Shown in pieces: positions 53,571 through 62,833 of a DNA stretch of 64,000 bases. The position numbers were made by a program, and so were the translations under genes. The stretch spans positions 32,651-96,650 of the forward strand of contig NZ_JAODNV010000019.1 in NCBI RefSeq assembly GCF_025398195.1. The letters run 5' to 3'. The stretch is from Chelativorans petroleitrophicus. Its GTDB lineage: Bacteria > Pseudomonadota > Alphaproteobacteria > Rhizobiales > Rhizobiaceae. The notes under the pieces were generated by a model, which worked only from the letters and a program-made list of their open reading frames with translations, was not told the DNA's origin and did no database searches. Position 1 is the first letter of the stretch. The number at the start of each line of letters is the position of its first letter.

Positions 53571-54980
53571 CTATAACTTTCCGACTTCGTCGATGATGCG
53601 CACCCAACTTCGAATCCCTTTACGCAGTCGATTTGCATCATATCGTTCATTCGGTGCGTGGATGGCATCATCGGCTAGAATAAATCCGGTGACGATGCAG
53701 TCGACGACAGCAAGTTCTCTCATCAAGAGTTCTACTATCGGTATGGTCCCGCCCGACCCCTTAAGCAGGGTAGGTTCCCCCCATTCGGCCTCAAGGGCGC
53801 GGGCGGCTGCAGCAATGTAAGGACTGTTTTCATTGACCAATACCGCCGATGTTCCGCCTTGTCCTTCAAATTCTGCACGGGCCCCCTGAGGGAGATTGGC
53901 CTCCACAAAGCGGCGGAAAATCGAGCGGACCTGCTCAGGGCTCTGCCCATCCACCAGGCGAAACGACAGGCGCGCCGTGGCCGATCCCGGCAGGACCGAT
54001 CGCTCGCCAGGCCCGGTATTTCCGCCAACAATGCCGTTTAAGTCGATGCTCGGCCGTGCCCATATGAGTTCAAAAGGCCCGCACGCGTCCCACTCTGGTC
54101 CGCCCTCTGTCGAAACCCCCGCCAGGGCTTCCGCGGGATCAAGTGATTGCCATTGCTCGCGCAACGCCGCGGGCAGGGGACGGACCCCTTCATAGAAGCC
54201 TTCTATTGCTACCTGCCCCCGCTCATCGTGGATCGAGGCAAGAATCCCGGCCAGCACGCGCACCGGGTTCATCGCCACATTGCCGAAATGACCGGAATGA
54301 AGATCGCCATTCGGGGCGTGAATGGTCACTTTCTCGTGGAAAAGGCCCTTAAGACGCGTCGTAATGGCCGGACGTGTGGATGTCCACATATCACTATCGC
54401 AAATGAAAGCCACGTCACAGGACAGAAGATCGCGATAGCGCTCGACGATCTGCGCCAGGCTCGGCGAGCCAATCTCTTCCTCCCCCTCGAGCACGACAAC
54501 GGCTTCGAGTGGGAGATCGCCCGCAACAAACTTCCAAGCGCGAAAGGCTTCAATGACTGACCAGAGCTGGCTTTTGCTATCGGAAGCGCCACGCGCGTAA
54601 ATGCGGGTTAGGCCTTCCTCCTCCCTAATCATGGGTTGAAAGGGCGGAGAGTGCCAAGCTTCGATTGGTTCAGCCGGCTGTACATCGTAATGCCCATAGA
54701 AAAGTGCCCTCAGAGCACCGCCAGGGGATGGTGTTCGTGCAAGGACAAGGGGGTGGCCCTCGGTCTCCGCGACTTCGGCGTTGAAGCCTAGATCATCCAA
54801 CTGTGTCTGGAGCCATTTTGCGCATGCGATAATGCCCGCCTTGCAGTCTGGCTGACTGGAAACGGAAGGGAACGTCAGGAGATGCTTCAACCCGGCAATT
54901 GACGTGGGCATGTTAGCATCGACCTTCGCAAGTATCGCTTCCAGTCTGCTCATGACAGGTCTTGGTGAAATCGGTTCCAT
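53571..54980 (-). CDS. M20-family metallopeptidase (dipeptidase/carnosinase-like)
   Basis: A 469-residue di-zinc hydrolase of the M20 family with an inserted dimerisation domain. LFYGHYDVQPA gives the first metal His97 and Asp99, GASDSKSQLW the bridging Asp134, EGEEEIGSPS the catalytic and metal Glu pair, and the final His is in DAIHAPNERYD. Family members cut dipeptides or N-acyl amino acids. It has no signal peptide, so it is cytoplasmic. It is the last gene of a leftward operon with an amino-acid ABC importer and a cystathionine-lyase-like enzyme, so it probably hydrolyses an imported dipeptide. ATG 54980 has GGAG upstream. Confidence 0.92.
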   Translation of the reverse strand: MEPISPRPVMSRLEAILAKVDANMPTSIAGLKHLLTFPSVSSQPDCKAGIIACAKWLQTQLDDLGFNAEVAETEGHPLVLARTPSPGGALRALFYGHYDVQPAEPIEAWHSPPFQPMIREEEGLTRIYARGASDSKSQLWSVIEAFRAWKFVAGDLPLEAVVVLEGEEEIGSPSLAQIVERYRDLLSCDVAFICDSDMWTSTRPAITTRLKGLFHEKVTIHAPNGDLHSGHFGNVAMNPVRVLAGILASIHDERGQVAIEGFYEGVRPLPAALREQWQSLDPAEALAGVSTEGGPEWDACGPFELIWARPSIDLNGIVGGNTGPGERSVLPGSATARLSFRLVDGQSPEQVRSIFRRFVEANLPQGARAEFEGQGGTSAVLVNENSPYIAAAARALEAEWGEPTLLKGSGGTIPIVELLMRELAVVDCIVTGFILADDAIHAPNERYDANRLRKGIRSWVRIIDEVGKL

Positions 54981-54994
54981 GATGCTCCGGGCCG

Positions 54995-55771
54995 CTAGAG
55001 GACCTTCGAAAGGAACGCCTGTGTTCGGGCTTCCTGGGGATTGGTAAGGACGTCGTAAGGGCTGCCGCTTTCAACGATCATCCCGTTGTCCATGAAGACC
55101 AGTTGATCGGCAACTTCGCGTGCGAAGCCGATTTCGTGGGTGACAAGCATCATTGTCATTCCGGTACGTGCCAGATCTTTGATGACGTCAAGGACTTCTC
55201 CCACCAATTCGGGATCAAGGGCCGAAGTTGGTTCATCGAACAACATGACCTCCGGATCCATGGCTAAGGCACGAGCAATGGCCACGCGCTGCTGCTGGCC
55301 GCCGGAAAGCTGGTTGGGGTAGCGCTTCTCCAGGCCGCTCATGCCCACACGCTCAAGCAGAGCCATTCCCCGCTCTATTGCCTCCGCTTTGATTTGACGC
55401 TTGACTTGCACCGGACCCTCGATGGTGTTCTCGAGTGCTGTCATGTGCGGGAACAGATTGAAACGCTGAAAGACCATTCCGGTGCGCCGCCGTTGCTGGG
55501 CAATCTGCCTGGGCGAAAGTTCATAGAGCTTTCCGTTTATTTCCCGGTATCCCTGTAGTTCTCCGTTCAAATAGATCCGTCCGGCGGAGATTGTCTCCAG
55601 CTGATTGATGCAGCGCAGGAGCGTTGATTTCCCGGAACCCGATGGTCCGATGGCTACACACACCTCACCCCTGGCGATTTTTAGATTCACGCCACGCAGA
55701 GCGTGGAAATCGCCATAGAACTTGTGAACGTCCCGCACTTCGACGGCCGGATTTACCGCTGCCCCGTCCAT
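54995..55771 (-). CDS. polar amino-acid ABC transporter ATP-binding protein
   Basis: A 258-residue GlnQ/HisP-type ATPase. Walker A is [19 protein letters not shown], signature [17 protein letters not shown], Walker [20 protein letters not shown], and the H-loop [14 protein letters not shown]. It overlaps the permease stop by one base. It energises the permease next door for uptake of an amino acid or short peptide. Confidence 0.94.
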   Translation of the reverse strand: MDGAAVNPAVEVRDVHKFYGDFHALRGVNLKIARGEVCVAIGPSGSGKSTLLRCINQLETISAGRIYLNGELQGYREINGKLYELSPRQIAQQRRRTGMVFQRFNLFPHMTALENTIEGPVQVKRQIKAEAIERGMALLERVGMSGLEKRYPNQLSGGQQQRVAIARALAMDPEVMLFDEPTSALDPELVGEVLDVIKDLARTGMTMMLVTHEIGFAREVADQLVFMDNGMIVESGSPYDVLTNPQEARTQAFLSKVL

Positions 55772-56694
55772 CAGTGCTGCCCTCCTTTTCCAAGGACAGG
55801 GCCCTGCCCGCGCCCGTAGTAACGCTCAAGGTAATACTGTCCAACCATGAGCGCTGACGTAATCACCAGATACCACGTGGCCGCCACCAGCAGGAGCGGG
55901 ACCGGCAAGTAGGTGCGGTTGGCAATCGCGTTGGTGGCAAAGGTAAGGTCGAGAGTGAACGGCACCGCCAGCACCAGCGACGTCATCTTCAGCATTCCGA
56001 TGGTCTCATTGCCTGTCGGCGGGATGATGATGCGCATCGCTTGCGGAATGAGGATGCGCGTCCAGATCTTTGGCCGGGACATGCCGATGGCTTGCGCTGC
56101 CTCGATCTGACCTGGATCGATAGCGCGAAAGCCGGCTCTGAAAATTTCCGTCAGGTACGCGCTCTCATTGAAGCTCAAGCCAATGATGGCGGCAACGGCC
56201 GGTGTTACGATCCAGCGGCTTTCTATGCTGACAAGTTCTGGTCCGAACGGAATCGAAACGGAGATGCTGGGAAAAAGGACCGCAAAAAGGCCCCAGAAGG
56301 CCAGCTGGGTGTAGACCGGCGTCCCGCGGAAGAACCACACCCAACACCAAGCCGCTCCCCGAAGGATCGGATTGATGCTTTCGCGCATGACAACCAGGGT
56401 TAGGGCCAAGGGTATTGCGATACCCATGGCCACTACTGTGAGCAGGAGAGTCCAGCCTACGCCACGCAGAACCGTGGGTGAAAAGATGTACTCTGCATAG
56501 ACTTCCCAATGGAAATTGGGGTTTGTCGCTACCGCCTTGCCAGCCTGCAGCGCGAGGATCAGGATGACAATAACGGCGATGACGCGCCCCGGATAGCGCC
56601 TAGGCACCACATGGTTGCGCGGAATTGCATGCGCCGTAGCCTCAGACGCTGACAGGCGGCTTCCCATTTTCAGCCCTGCACTGTGCTCCGCCAC
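55771..56694 (-). CDS. polar amino-acid ABC transporter permease
   Basis: A 307-residue HisM/GlnP-type permease with a helix at [20 protein letters not shown] and then the permease domain with [20 protein letters not shown] and RGTPVYTQL. The EAA motif [20 protein letters not shown] docks to the ATPase. Only one permease gene is present, so a homodimer is expected. GTG 56694 is chosen because GGAGGAG lies 7 nt upstream, inside the end of the binding-protein gene. Confidence 0.9.
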   Translation of the reverse strand: MAEHSAGLKMGSRLSASEATAHAIPRNHVVPRRYPGRVIAVIVILILALQAGKAVATNPNFHWEVYAEYIFSPTVLRGVGWTLLLTVVAMGIAIPLALTLVVMRESINPILRGAAWCWVWFFRGTPVYTQLAFWGLFAVLFPSISVSIPFGPELVSIESRWIVTPAVAAIIGLSFNESAYLTEIFRAGFRAIDPGQIEAAQAIGMSRPKIWTRILIPQAMRIIIPPTGNETIGMLKMTSLVLAVPFTLDLTFATNAIANRTYLPVPLLLVAATWYLVITSALMVGQYYLERYYGRGQGPVLGKGGQH

Positions 56695-56695
56695 A

Positions 56696-57598
56696 TCAAT
56701 GCTCCTCCACGGGATTGATGAGGGCTTCCTCGACGGCAACGGCACCCATGCCCCAGGCATCCAGTATGGCCTTGTAGGTGCCTTCCCCGATCAACTCGTT
56801 CAGCGTGTCAGCAATGAGCTGTGTCAGCTCCATGTCGTCCTTGGCAATTGCGATACCATTGAGGCCCCTGACATCCAGGAGTTCACCCACCGGGCGCATG
56901 GTTTCGAGAGCGCCATTTGAGACGAATGCGGCGTAGAGCGCGGTAGCACTGCCTGTAACAGTTGCATCGGCACCGCCCGTAGCGACGCGCGTAACGGCTT
57001 CGGTCTGCGTCTTGAACGGCAGGAATGTCATTTCCGGCTTGCCGCGCGAAATGCATTCCTGATTTATCAAGTGCAGCCGCTCCTCGTGACGGCTTCCGCT
57101 CTGCACCGCGATCTGGCGGCCGCAAATATCACTGGGGTCAAATCCAGTTGGATTGCCAGCCTTGACAATCCATTCGTTACCAGTTGCGGCATAGGAAACG
57201 AAATTGACGACCTGTTTTCGCTCTTCGGTTATGGAGAACGCCGATAAGCCGATGTCATAATTGGTTCCCAGCGATGGCAGGATGGTCGTGAACTGGGCGG
57301 TACGAGATTCGTACTTTAGGCCAAGCTTTGCCGCGATGGCATTGCCGATATCTATGTCGATCCCCTCCGGGGTCTGGCCATCTTCACCAGCAAGATATTC
57401 CCACGGTGCGTAGTCATTGTCCGATCCGCCCACCAGCACTCCCGCGGCTCGCATGGCGGATGGAACGCGTGCTGCCAAAGCCTCGCTCACCTCTACCGTG
57501 GAGGTGTCATACCCTTGCGCGGATGCCACTCCTGCATGGACCAGGGCGGTCATAAAGGCAGCTTTGGAAACCGCAGTCATCCAGCTGATCGTTTGCAT
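56696..57598 (-). CDS. amino-acid-type periplasmic binding protein
   Basis: A 300-residue family 3 solute-binding protein. The signal peptide MQTISWMTAVSKAAFMTALV is followed by the typical mature start with GSDNDYAPWEYLAGEDGQTP and PEGIDIDIGNAIAAKLGLKY. Later come SLGTNYDIGLSAFSITEERK and GRQIAVQSGSRHEERLHLIN. GGGAGAG is 7 nt before ATG 57598. It is the first transporter gene after the cystathionine-lyase-like gene and captures the substrate for the permease and ATPase that follow. Confidence 0.92.
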   Translation of the reverse strand: MQTISWMTAVSKAAFMTALVHAGVASAQGYDTSTVEVSEALAARVPSAMRAAGVLVGGSDNDYAPWEYLAGEDGQTPEGIDIDIGNAIAAKLGLKYESRTAQFTTILPSLGTNYDIGLSAFSITEERKQVVNFVSYAATGNEWIVKAGNPTGFDPSDICGRQIAVQSGSRHEERLHLINQECISRGKPEMTFLPFKTQTEAVTRVATGGADATVTGSATALYAAFVSNGALETMRPVGELLDVRGLNGIAIAKDDMELTQLIADTLNELIGEGTYKAILDAWGMGAVAVEEALINPVEEH

Positions 57599-57655
57599 GA
57601 TTTCTCTCCCTGTTGCTTCGCCTTCCCCTCGGCGACTTCCAAACATCCGGAGCAG

Positions 57656-58924
57656 TCACGAAAGCTCCGATCTAGACTTGAGTGGCATTTCCTCTGCCAA
57701 GGTTTGCTTGTTCCGTTCCACCATCCTGCCTGTGCCATCGCGCGCGTTCGGTTCTCCTGCAGTCGCTTCCAAGGAAGAAAAGAAGAGCTCAAGATCCTCC
57801 CGGATGTCGTCGGGATGTTCGAGCCCGATGCTCAGACGCAGCAGATAATCCGGCCCGATCCACGGTTTCACCGTTCGCAAATCTCTCAGGGAAGTCGGTG
57901 CAATCAGGCTCTTGGTGCCGCCCCAGGACGCTCCGATACTAATCAGCTTCAGTGCATCGAGCGCCTTGATGATCCCAGCATTCACGGAGTTGACCAACGA
58001 GAAGGTCAGTACGCCGCATGACCCGGCAAAATCGCGCTTCCATATCTCATGGCCGGGACTGCCCGGAAGGGCTGGAAAGTACACCTTCTCAACAAGTGGA
58101 TGCCGCTCCAGCCAGTCGGCGATAGCGCGGGCAGTCATGGCCGCCCGCTTAAGCCGGACCGCCAATGTCTCAATGCCACGCAGAACAAGCACGCAGTCAT
58201 CCGGAGAAACCCCGATGCCGATACGGCCGAATGCGGCTTTCAGCCTTTGACCCAAGCCTGGGTCGCGTAGGGTCACGGATCCCATCAGAACATCCGAATG
58301 GCCGCAGAAATGCTTACTTAGCGCCTCAACGACGATGTCCGCTCCGAGATCGAGCGGCCTACAGTTCAAGGGGGAGGCCCAGGTGTTGTCGCATCCGACG
58401 AGCGCGCCCTTCGCATGCGCCATCTCCACAATGGCCGGAAGATCCTGAACCTCCATGGTGACCGAGCCGGGGGATTCCACCCAGACCAATCGGGTTTGAT
58501 CATCGAGAAGCGATGCAAGTGCCTTGAGATCGCATGGATCATAGAACACGGCCCTGATGCCGAGCGCCCGGAGCTCGTTCTGCGCAAAATCCCGGACCGG
58601 CCCGTAAACCGTATCGGGGATCAAAACTGTTTCGCCGGCATGCAGGAGAGCCAGAAGGGTGTTCGTGATCGCAGCTTGGCCGGAAGGTGCCAGTATAGTT
58701 CGAGCGCCTCCCTCCAACTCGGTGATCTTATATTCCAAATACCGGTGCGTCGGCGTTCCGTAGAGCCCATAGGTGTATCCGTCCGTGTCGCGTTCAAAGC
58801 GGGCTGCGAAGGACGACGCGTCTGGATAGCGTATCGTGGAGGCACGATAGACCGGCACTGTAAGACTATCGTAGCCCTCAAGGCTGACAGGGGGGATGGT
58901 AAGGCACTTGGTCTCGTTCCGCAT
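57656..58924 (-). CDS. PLP-dependent trans-sulfuration enzyme (cystathionine beta-lyase-like)
   Basis: A 422-residue enzyme of the Cys/Met metabolism PLP family. The PLP Lys is Lys204 in EALSKHFCGHSD, and GCDNTWASPL with Asp179 is the cofactor-pairing motif. Other landmarks are YGTPTHRYLEYKITELEGG and ALPGSPGHEIWKRDF. Members split C-S bonds: cystathionine beta-lyase, gamma-lyase or methionine gamma-lyase. GAGGAGC lies 5 nt before ATG 58924. Its operon mates are an amino-acid importer and a dipeptidase, which points to use of a sulfur amino acid or a Cys-containing peptide. The exact lyase activity is not fixed by sequence. Confidence 0.88.
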   Translation of the reverse strand: MRNETKCLTIPPVSLEGYDSLTVPVYRASTIRYPDASSFAARFERDTDGYTYGLYGTPTHRYLEYKITELEGGARTILAPSGQAAITNTLLALLHAGETVLIPDTVYGPVRDFAQNELRALGIRAVFYDPCDLKALASLLDDQTRLVWVESPGSVTMEVQDLPAIVEMAHAKGALVGCDNTWASPLNCRPLDLGADIVVEALSKHFCGHSDVLMGSVTLRDPGLGQRLKAAFGRIGIGVSPDDCVLVLRGIETLAVRLKRAAMTARAIADWLERHPLVEKVYFPALPGSPGHEIWKRDFAGSCGVLTFSLVNSVNAGIIKALDALKLISIGASWGGTKSLIAPTSLRDLRTVKPWIGPDYLLRLSIGLEHPDDIREDLELFFSSLEATAGEPNARDGTGRMVERNKQTLAEEMPLKSRSELS

Positions 58925-59028
58925 CACGCTCCTCTTCGCCAGACCAAGCAAAATTTGACATGCCGGATCCTATTCTGTCCAATATGAAGATCGCTGCGTT
59001 CTATTCCATTCGATTATAGAGGCGCTTC

Positions 59029-59904
59029 ATGGACATCCGTCAGATTGAAGCCTACCAAGCTGTCATGACCTATGGGACGACGTCGCGCGCGGCGGAGGCA
59101 TTGGGCATTTCGCAGCCGGCTGTCAGCAAAGCGGTTGCGACCTTGGAGCGCTCGATAGGATTCAGGCTTTTCGATAGGGAAAAGGGTCGCCTCACGCCAA
59201 CGGCGGAGGGACATCTGTTCTTTCGAGAGGTGCAGCTTTCGCTGGCTGGCCTCGCAAAACTGAGAAGCGCGGCTGCGCGAATTCGGGACTACGGCTCAGG
59301 CGACATCCGTCTTGCCTGCCTTTCAGCCTTCAGCACGAACCTAATACCTCACGCCATCGCGAACTTTCGCAAGAAACATCCACATGTCGCTATCTCTCTC
59401 CATGTTGCGGGATCGTCCGCCATTCGCGACATGGTGGCCGCGCATCAGATCGATATTGCCGTTACCGCCGATGAAATCGATGTGAGCGGTGTCGAGGCAG
59501 AACCTTTTGCGGAAATCGCGGCGTCAGTGGCTATACCACCGGGGCACCCGCTTGCGGCAGTGGACGTGATTGTCCCCCATCATCTTCATCGTGTACCCTT
59601 CGTTGCGCTGTCCCCGGAGGACACGACCCGGCGTGAAGCCGAAGCTATCTTTCTCGATCATGGGGTAAGACCTGAGATCGTGGTCGAAACGGCATATTCA
59701 TCGACGATATGCGCGCTTGTACTGGCCGGTGTCGGATGTGGTATCGTTGATCCAATCACGGCGACAGGCTTTGTCGAGAGAGGACTCACCCTCCGGCCCA
59801 TGAAGCCTTCGGTAAGTTTCCGCACATTGATGCTGTTCCCAATGCGAAAGAAATCCAAAATTGTGATAGACCTCGCGGCCGCTCTGAAGCAGGCAAAGAT
59901 TTGA
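59029..59904 (+). CDS. LysR-family transcriptional regulator
   Basis: A 291-residue regulator: HTH at about 5-50 (IEAYQAVMTYGTTSRAAEAL, ISQPAVSKAVATLERSIGFR), then the effector domain with SGDIRLACLSAFSTNLIPHA and PPGHPLAAVDVIVP. It is divergent from the lyase-importer-peptidase operon, separated by 104 bp, and is the probable activator of that cluster. Its stop precedes an IS5 element by 21 bp. Confidence 0.92.
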   Translation: MDIRQIEAYQAVMTYGTTSRAAEALGISQPAVSKAVATLERSIGFRLFDREKGRLTPTAEGHLFFREVQLSLAGLAKLRSAAARIRDYGSGDIRLACLSAFSTNLIPHAIANFRKKHPHVAISLHVAGSSAIRDMVAAHQIDIAVTADEIDVSGVEAEPFAEIAASVAIPPGHPLAAVDVIVPHHLHRVPFVALSPEDTTRREAEAIFLDHGVRPEIVVETAYSSTICALVLAGVGCGIVDPITATGFVERGLTLRPMKPSVSFRTLMLFPMRKKSKIVIDLAAALKQAKI

Positions 59905-59911
59905 ATTTGAC

Positions 59912-60405
59912 TTACTCTTGTTTAATGTGGACGGATTTGACCAAGGTGAAACCGGCTGCGAGTGCGACGATGGATGCGAAGTTCCCGCTTCGTCTTCTCG
60001 CATCGTAGGACGAGACGCTGAAGCGCTTGAGCTTTCCGACCGCCCGCTCGATACGCGCACGCCCTTTGTAGATGGCCTTTGCGAAGAAGCCCGGCTTGCC
60101 CTTTTCGTTGGCCTTTCGCGGAATAACGGGGATGATGCCCCGTGACCGCGCCGCTTGTCGGTTGGCCTTGCTGGCGTAACCCTTATCGGCAACGGCCGCC
60201 CTCGGATCGACATCGGGGCCGAGCCCGGGCAGGATCGGGAAATGCGGTGCATCGCCCTTCTCACCGCCGGTTAGGTCGAAGGCGATCAGGTGGCCGTCGA
60301 AATCGGTCTTCAGGTGGATCTTGGTGGAGAAGCCGCCGCGTGAGCGGCCGAGCGCCTGACCCTTCTGCCCCCGTTTGCCTCTGCTGCCGAGACATGGGCG
60401 CGCAC
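59912..60405 (-). CDS. IS5-family transposase OrfB (C-terminal catalytic part)
   Basis: The second frame begins near 60400 as RGKRGQKGQALGRSRGGFST and holds the rest of the DDE domain: HLIAFDLTGGEKGDAPHFPI, RAAVADKGYASKANRQAARS, and the final YKGRARIERAVGKLKRFSVS with the Glu. It ends KSVHIKQE and stops at 59912, beyond the left inverted end. The normal gene would stop inside or at the IS end, so the flank has extended it by a few residues. It needs a frameshift from OrfA for expression. Confidence 0.8.
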
Positions 60406-60789
60406 GATGGTCGAGCTGAATATCTGGACCAGATGCGCCGAGGATGACAGCGAAGCCAGATGGTCGAAGAAGGTCTCGAACACGCCTGCCTTGCTCAACC
60501 GGCCGAAGCGTCTCCATACGCTGTTCCATTTGCCGAACCGCTCCGGCAGCGCCCGCCAGGTGATGTTGTGAACCGAGAAATAGTGCATCGCTTCCAGAAA
60601 CAGCCGGTCGTCGCGACCCTTGTCGCCACGGCACGGCAGTGAGGCCCGGAACACCTCCAGCGCCACCATCCAATCCTTCTCTGTCATCTTCGTGGACATC
60701 GCCGACCTCCAAATCAGTCGGCTCTCCATGAATCAGACAAATCCCCTCAGAGGAATTCTCGCCTCTCTTCATGCGGCAATCCGTCCACA
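59926..60789 (-). mobile_element. IS5-family insertion sequence (IS427-like)
   Basis: Inverted ends TGTGGACGGATT (left, from 59926) and its complement AATCCGTCCACA (right, 60778-60789) enclose 864 bp with two overlapping transposase frames on the minus strand. OrfB runs through the left end and uses a stop codon in the flanking DNA (59912). The element lies between the LysR gene and a phosphodiesterase pseudogene. Confidence 0.82.
60310..60699 (-). CDS. IS5-family transposase OrfA
   Basis: A 129-residue product (from MSTKMTEKDWMVALEVFRAS), the N-terminal part of an IS427-type transposase: FLEAMHYFSVHNITWRALPE, FGKWNSVWRRFGRLSKAGVF, and the first catalytic region near FSSTIVRAHVSAA. It continues in OrfB after a frame change at GCAGCAGAGGCAAACGGG, near 60390. 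IS427-group elements often use a frameshift there, so this can be normal rather than damage. Confidence 0.85.
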   Translation of the reverse strand: MSTKMTEKDWMVALEVFRASLPCRGDKGRDDRLFLEAMHYFSVHNITWRALPERFGKWNSVWRRFGRLSKAGVFETFFDHLASLSSSAHLVQIFSSTIVRAHVSAAEANGGRRVRRSAAHAAASPPRST

Positions 60790-60903
60790 CAGCCTAGAAG
60801 GCATTTGCAATGGTACATCATCGCCGCTGTAGCTCGCGCTTTCGGGTCAGAATGCTATTTGGTGCGGCTCAATTGCACCGAACCCGGCGCACAACACAGC
60901 TGT

Positions 60904-61903
60904 TCAGAACTGCCAAGCTTGACCCTGCTCTGGCACAATGAAACGGACCTCCGGTGAGTTCGCTGCTTGCAACTCACGCAGTATGGTTTCCTGGGGTGTT
61001 TCACCCTTCTTCAGCGAGTATTTGATGTGGCTGATCACGACCGGCAGGTCCGTCAATGATCCCGGCCCGGCCATGGCTTCGAGTTCCTGCAGTGATGCAA
61101 TCAGGTAGTTTGGGGTCAGGTGCCCGAACAAGAACCCGTCAGGCTGCGTATTGGTGTAGGACACCTCGATGATGATTGCGCGCAGCTGCTTCTGCTTCAC
61201 GCGCTCCGCAACCGCTGCCCACACATCCCGCATCCGCGTCGTCTTCTCTACTGTGTCCGGACCTGTGTCGCCAAAGCACAGTAGGGCATTGTCGCCGCTC
61301 TCGATCAGGAAGGCCGTGGATTCCACACCTGAATGAGACAGCGGAAATGCCGTGACCTGCATCGCGGTCCCGTCGATCATGGTCTTCTCGCCGGCCGGCA
61401 GGTCTCGAAGCTCGTATTTCTTCAGGTGCGGCTCCTTCCCCGCCGTGCCGAAGTTCGGCCAGGCCTCCCAATTGAAATAGTTGCGCTGGATACGCTCGTT
61501 GACAGAGGCCAGCGCATAGATCGGCTTGTTGCTGTCGTCGGGTGAAGCGATAACCAATCCGGCCAGGTGATCCATATGGGCGTGTGTAATCAGGTAGCCC
61601 TTGATCTGTTCGGTCAGCACATAGCCGATGCGCGTGTAGGGAGAATCCTCCGGAACCCTTACGCCGTCAAACACGCCCTTGGCGTCAGCGACGCGCAAAC
61701 CGTTCACCAAGGAGCCTGCGTCACAGGTTACGGCGCGCGGGTCACCCGCCGGCGCGACCATGAAGGCACTCAGGTTGCCATCCTCGATGCCGCCCCTGGC
61801 GCCGAGAGTGACGGACGTCGAACCCACCATCTGCATGCGCAGCAAACGAAAACAGTGAGGCAATCGCAAGCGAGACAGCGGCTGAGCCAAGAACGGCCTT
61901 CAT
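60904..61903 (-). pseudogene. class II 3',5'-cyclic-nucleotide phosphodiesterase, frameshifted after the signal peptide
   Basis: ATG 61903 starts a signal peptide (MKAVLGSAAVSLAIASLFSF, cut near AHA) with GGGGAG upstream. It continues DGGFDV and then loses frame at about 61815, where one extra C (GACGTCCGTCACT) separates it from VTLGARGGIEDGNLSAFMVA. The second frame is intact to 60904 and shows the class II phosphodiesterase motif ITHAHMDHLAGL plus FPLSHSGVESTAFLIE, LCFGDTGPD and IIIEVSYTNTQPDGFLFGHL. The intact enzyme would be a periplasmic cyclic-AMP/GMP hydrolase. A one-base error in the sequence would repair it, so decay is not certain. Confidence 0.75.
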
Positions 61904-62065
61904 GAAGGGTAGCTCCCCTGCCTTGTGTTTTAGGATTGATAAAGCCATAGGATGATGGCGGTCAAGGCGCGCCGCGTTCTCGGACTTGACCAGCGGTTCT
62001 TACCGAACGCTCGGAGACGTTCATCAATGCCTTCAGGAGACGCGGCAGAATTTGCCAAGCAATAG

Positions 62066-62236
62066 CTAAGCGCCGGCGATCATCTGCCTAGCCTGCTCCA
62101 TTCCGCGAGCGATCGTTGCTCGTCCCTCTCGGTTGCCGGAGATATCGGTAGAGTTTTCGAAGCCACTCCCCGGGTTGGTCACGATGAACAACTGTGCGTG
62201 CACGTTCGTTGGGTTGTTGCCGAGAAATGTCAGCAT
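62066..62236 (-). CDS. possible 56-residue coding fragment of unknown family
   Basis: The frame starts at ATG 62236 with MLTFLGNNPTNVHAQLFIVT and ends EQARQMIAGA with a TAG at 62066. The frame is open upstream to about 62290 without a better start. Residue pattern and absence of rare codons suggest it once coded, and overlap with a plus-strand frame (62133-62654) means at most one is real there. No family recognised. Confidence 0.3.
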   Translation of the reverse strand: MLTFLGNNPTNVHAQLFIVTNPGSGFENSTDISGNREGRATIARGMEQARQMIAGA

Positions 62237-62654
62237 CACGCGCGCATTTCCGAATCGATCGCTGAAGCAGCTGCGAGCTCTGGGCGGTTACTACGGCATT
62301 CGCTTCCAGCGCCCGCAATCGTCCGACTGGTTTTCCATCATCGATGCCATCCGCGCCCGCGGCATCAAGCTCAATTACTCCATGCCCGATCTCGACGAGC
62401 TTGCCCGCACAGGTAGCTATTTCCGCAGGGCAGGTTGGTGCAGGGGGCGGGCTGAACTACCGCGCGATTGGTCCTGGCCCGATCGTGCCGCGATTGAGGC
62501 CGAGATCGAGCGACTGATAGAGCTTCTCGACAAACTCGACGGCGACCCAGATTTCGAGATCGAGACGGCAGTTCACCGCGAAGCAATGATCAATAGCAGA
62601 CTGTCCGCTTTCGGCCCCCAACCTGCCCGCACGACTTCCCTCCGAGAGCGGTAA
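62133..62654 (+). CDS. hypothetical protein, possibly chimeric
   Basis: A frame of up to 173 residues with starts at TTG 62133 and ATG 62184. Its centre (LGGYYGIRFQRPQSSDWFSI, IDAIRARGIKLNYSMPDLDE) looks like ordinary coding sequence. An acidic helix near the end (AAIEAEIERLIELLDKLDGD) is of a kind seen in rhizobial accessory proteins. The first 35 residues overlap the antisense candidate at 62066-62236, and the last 25 look like read-through. Real coding, if any, may begin near 62240. I cannot name a family. Confidence 0.35.
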   Translation: MPEISVEFSKPLPGLVTMNNCACTFVGLLPRNVSITRAFPNRSLKQLRALGGYYGIRFQRPQSSDWFSIIDAIRARGIKLNYSMPDLDELARTGSYFRRAGWCRGRAELPRDWSWPDRAAIEAEIERLIELLDKLDGDPDFEIETAVHREAMINSRLSAFGPQPARTTSLRER

Positions 62655-62792
62655 TTGAGGGTTCGTTCTCGCCCGATCGGGGTGTGAAGCAGACGCTCGG
62701 CTTTGCCCTGGACGTTGATGAAAGCGACAAATTGGGACGCGGAATTCCCGCCGATGCGCTCCCACAGGATCAGGTACGCTGCGAATCCTCTT

Positions 62793-62818
62793 GCCGCGTG
62801 GTCATTGAACCACGCGGC
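62793..62818. terminator. 10-bp hairpin near the SDR 3' end
   Basis: GCCGCGTGGT (62793-62802) and ACCACGCGGC (62809-62818) pair perfectly around CATTGA, 16 bp after the SDR stop. Possible terminator for the SDR pseudogene, although no T-run follows. Confidence 0.5.
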
Positions 62819-62833
62819 TGAGATAGGTAACCA

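Noticed and set aside
62133..62240. First part of the plus-strand frame starting at 62133 as a secure gene
   Set aside because: It overlaps an antisense frame with better-looking coding sequence (62066-62236). Neither strand gives a family match, so only a low-confidence call is kept.
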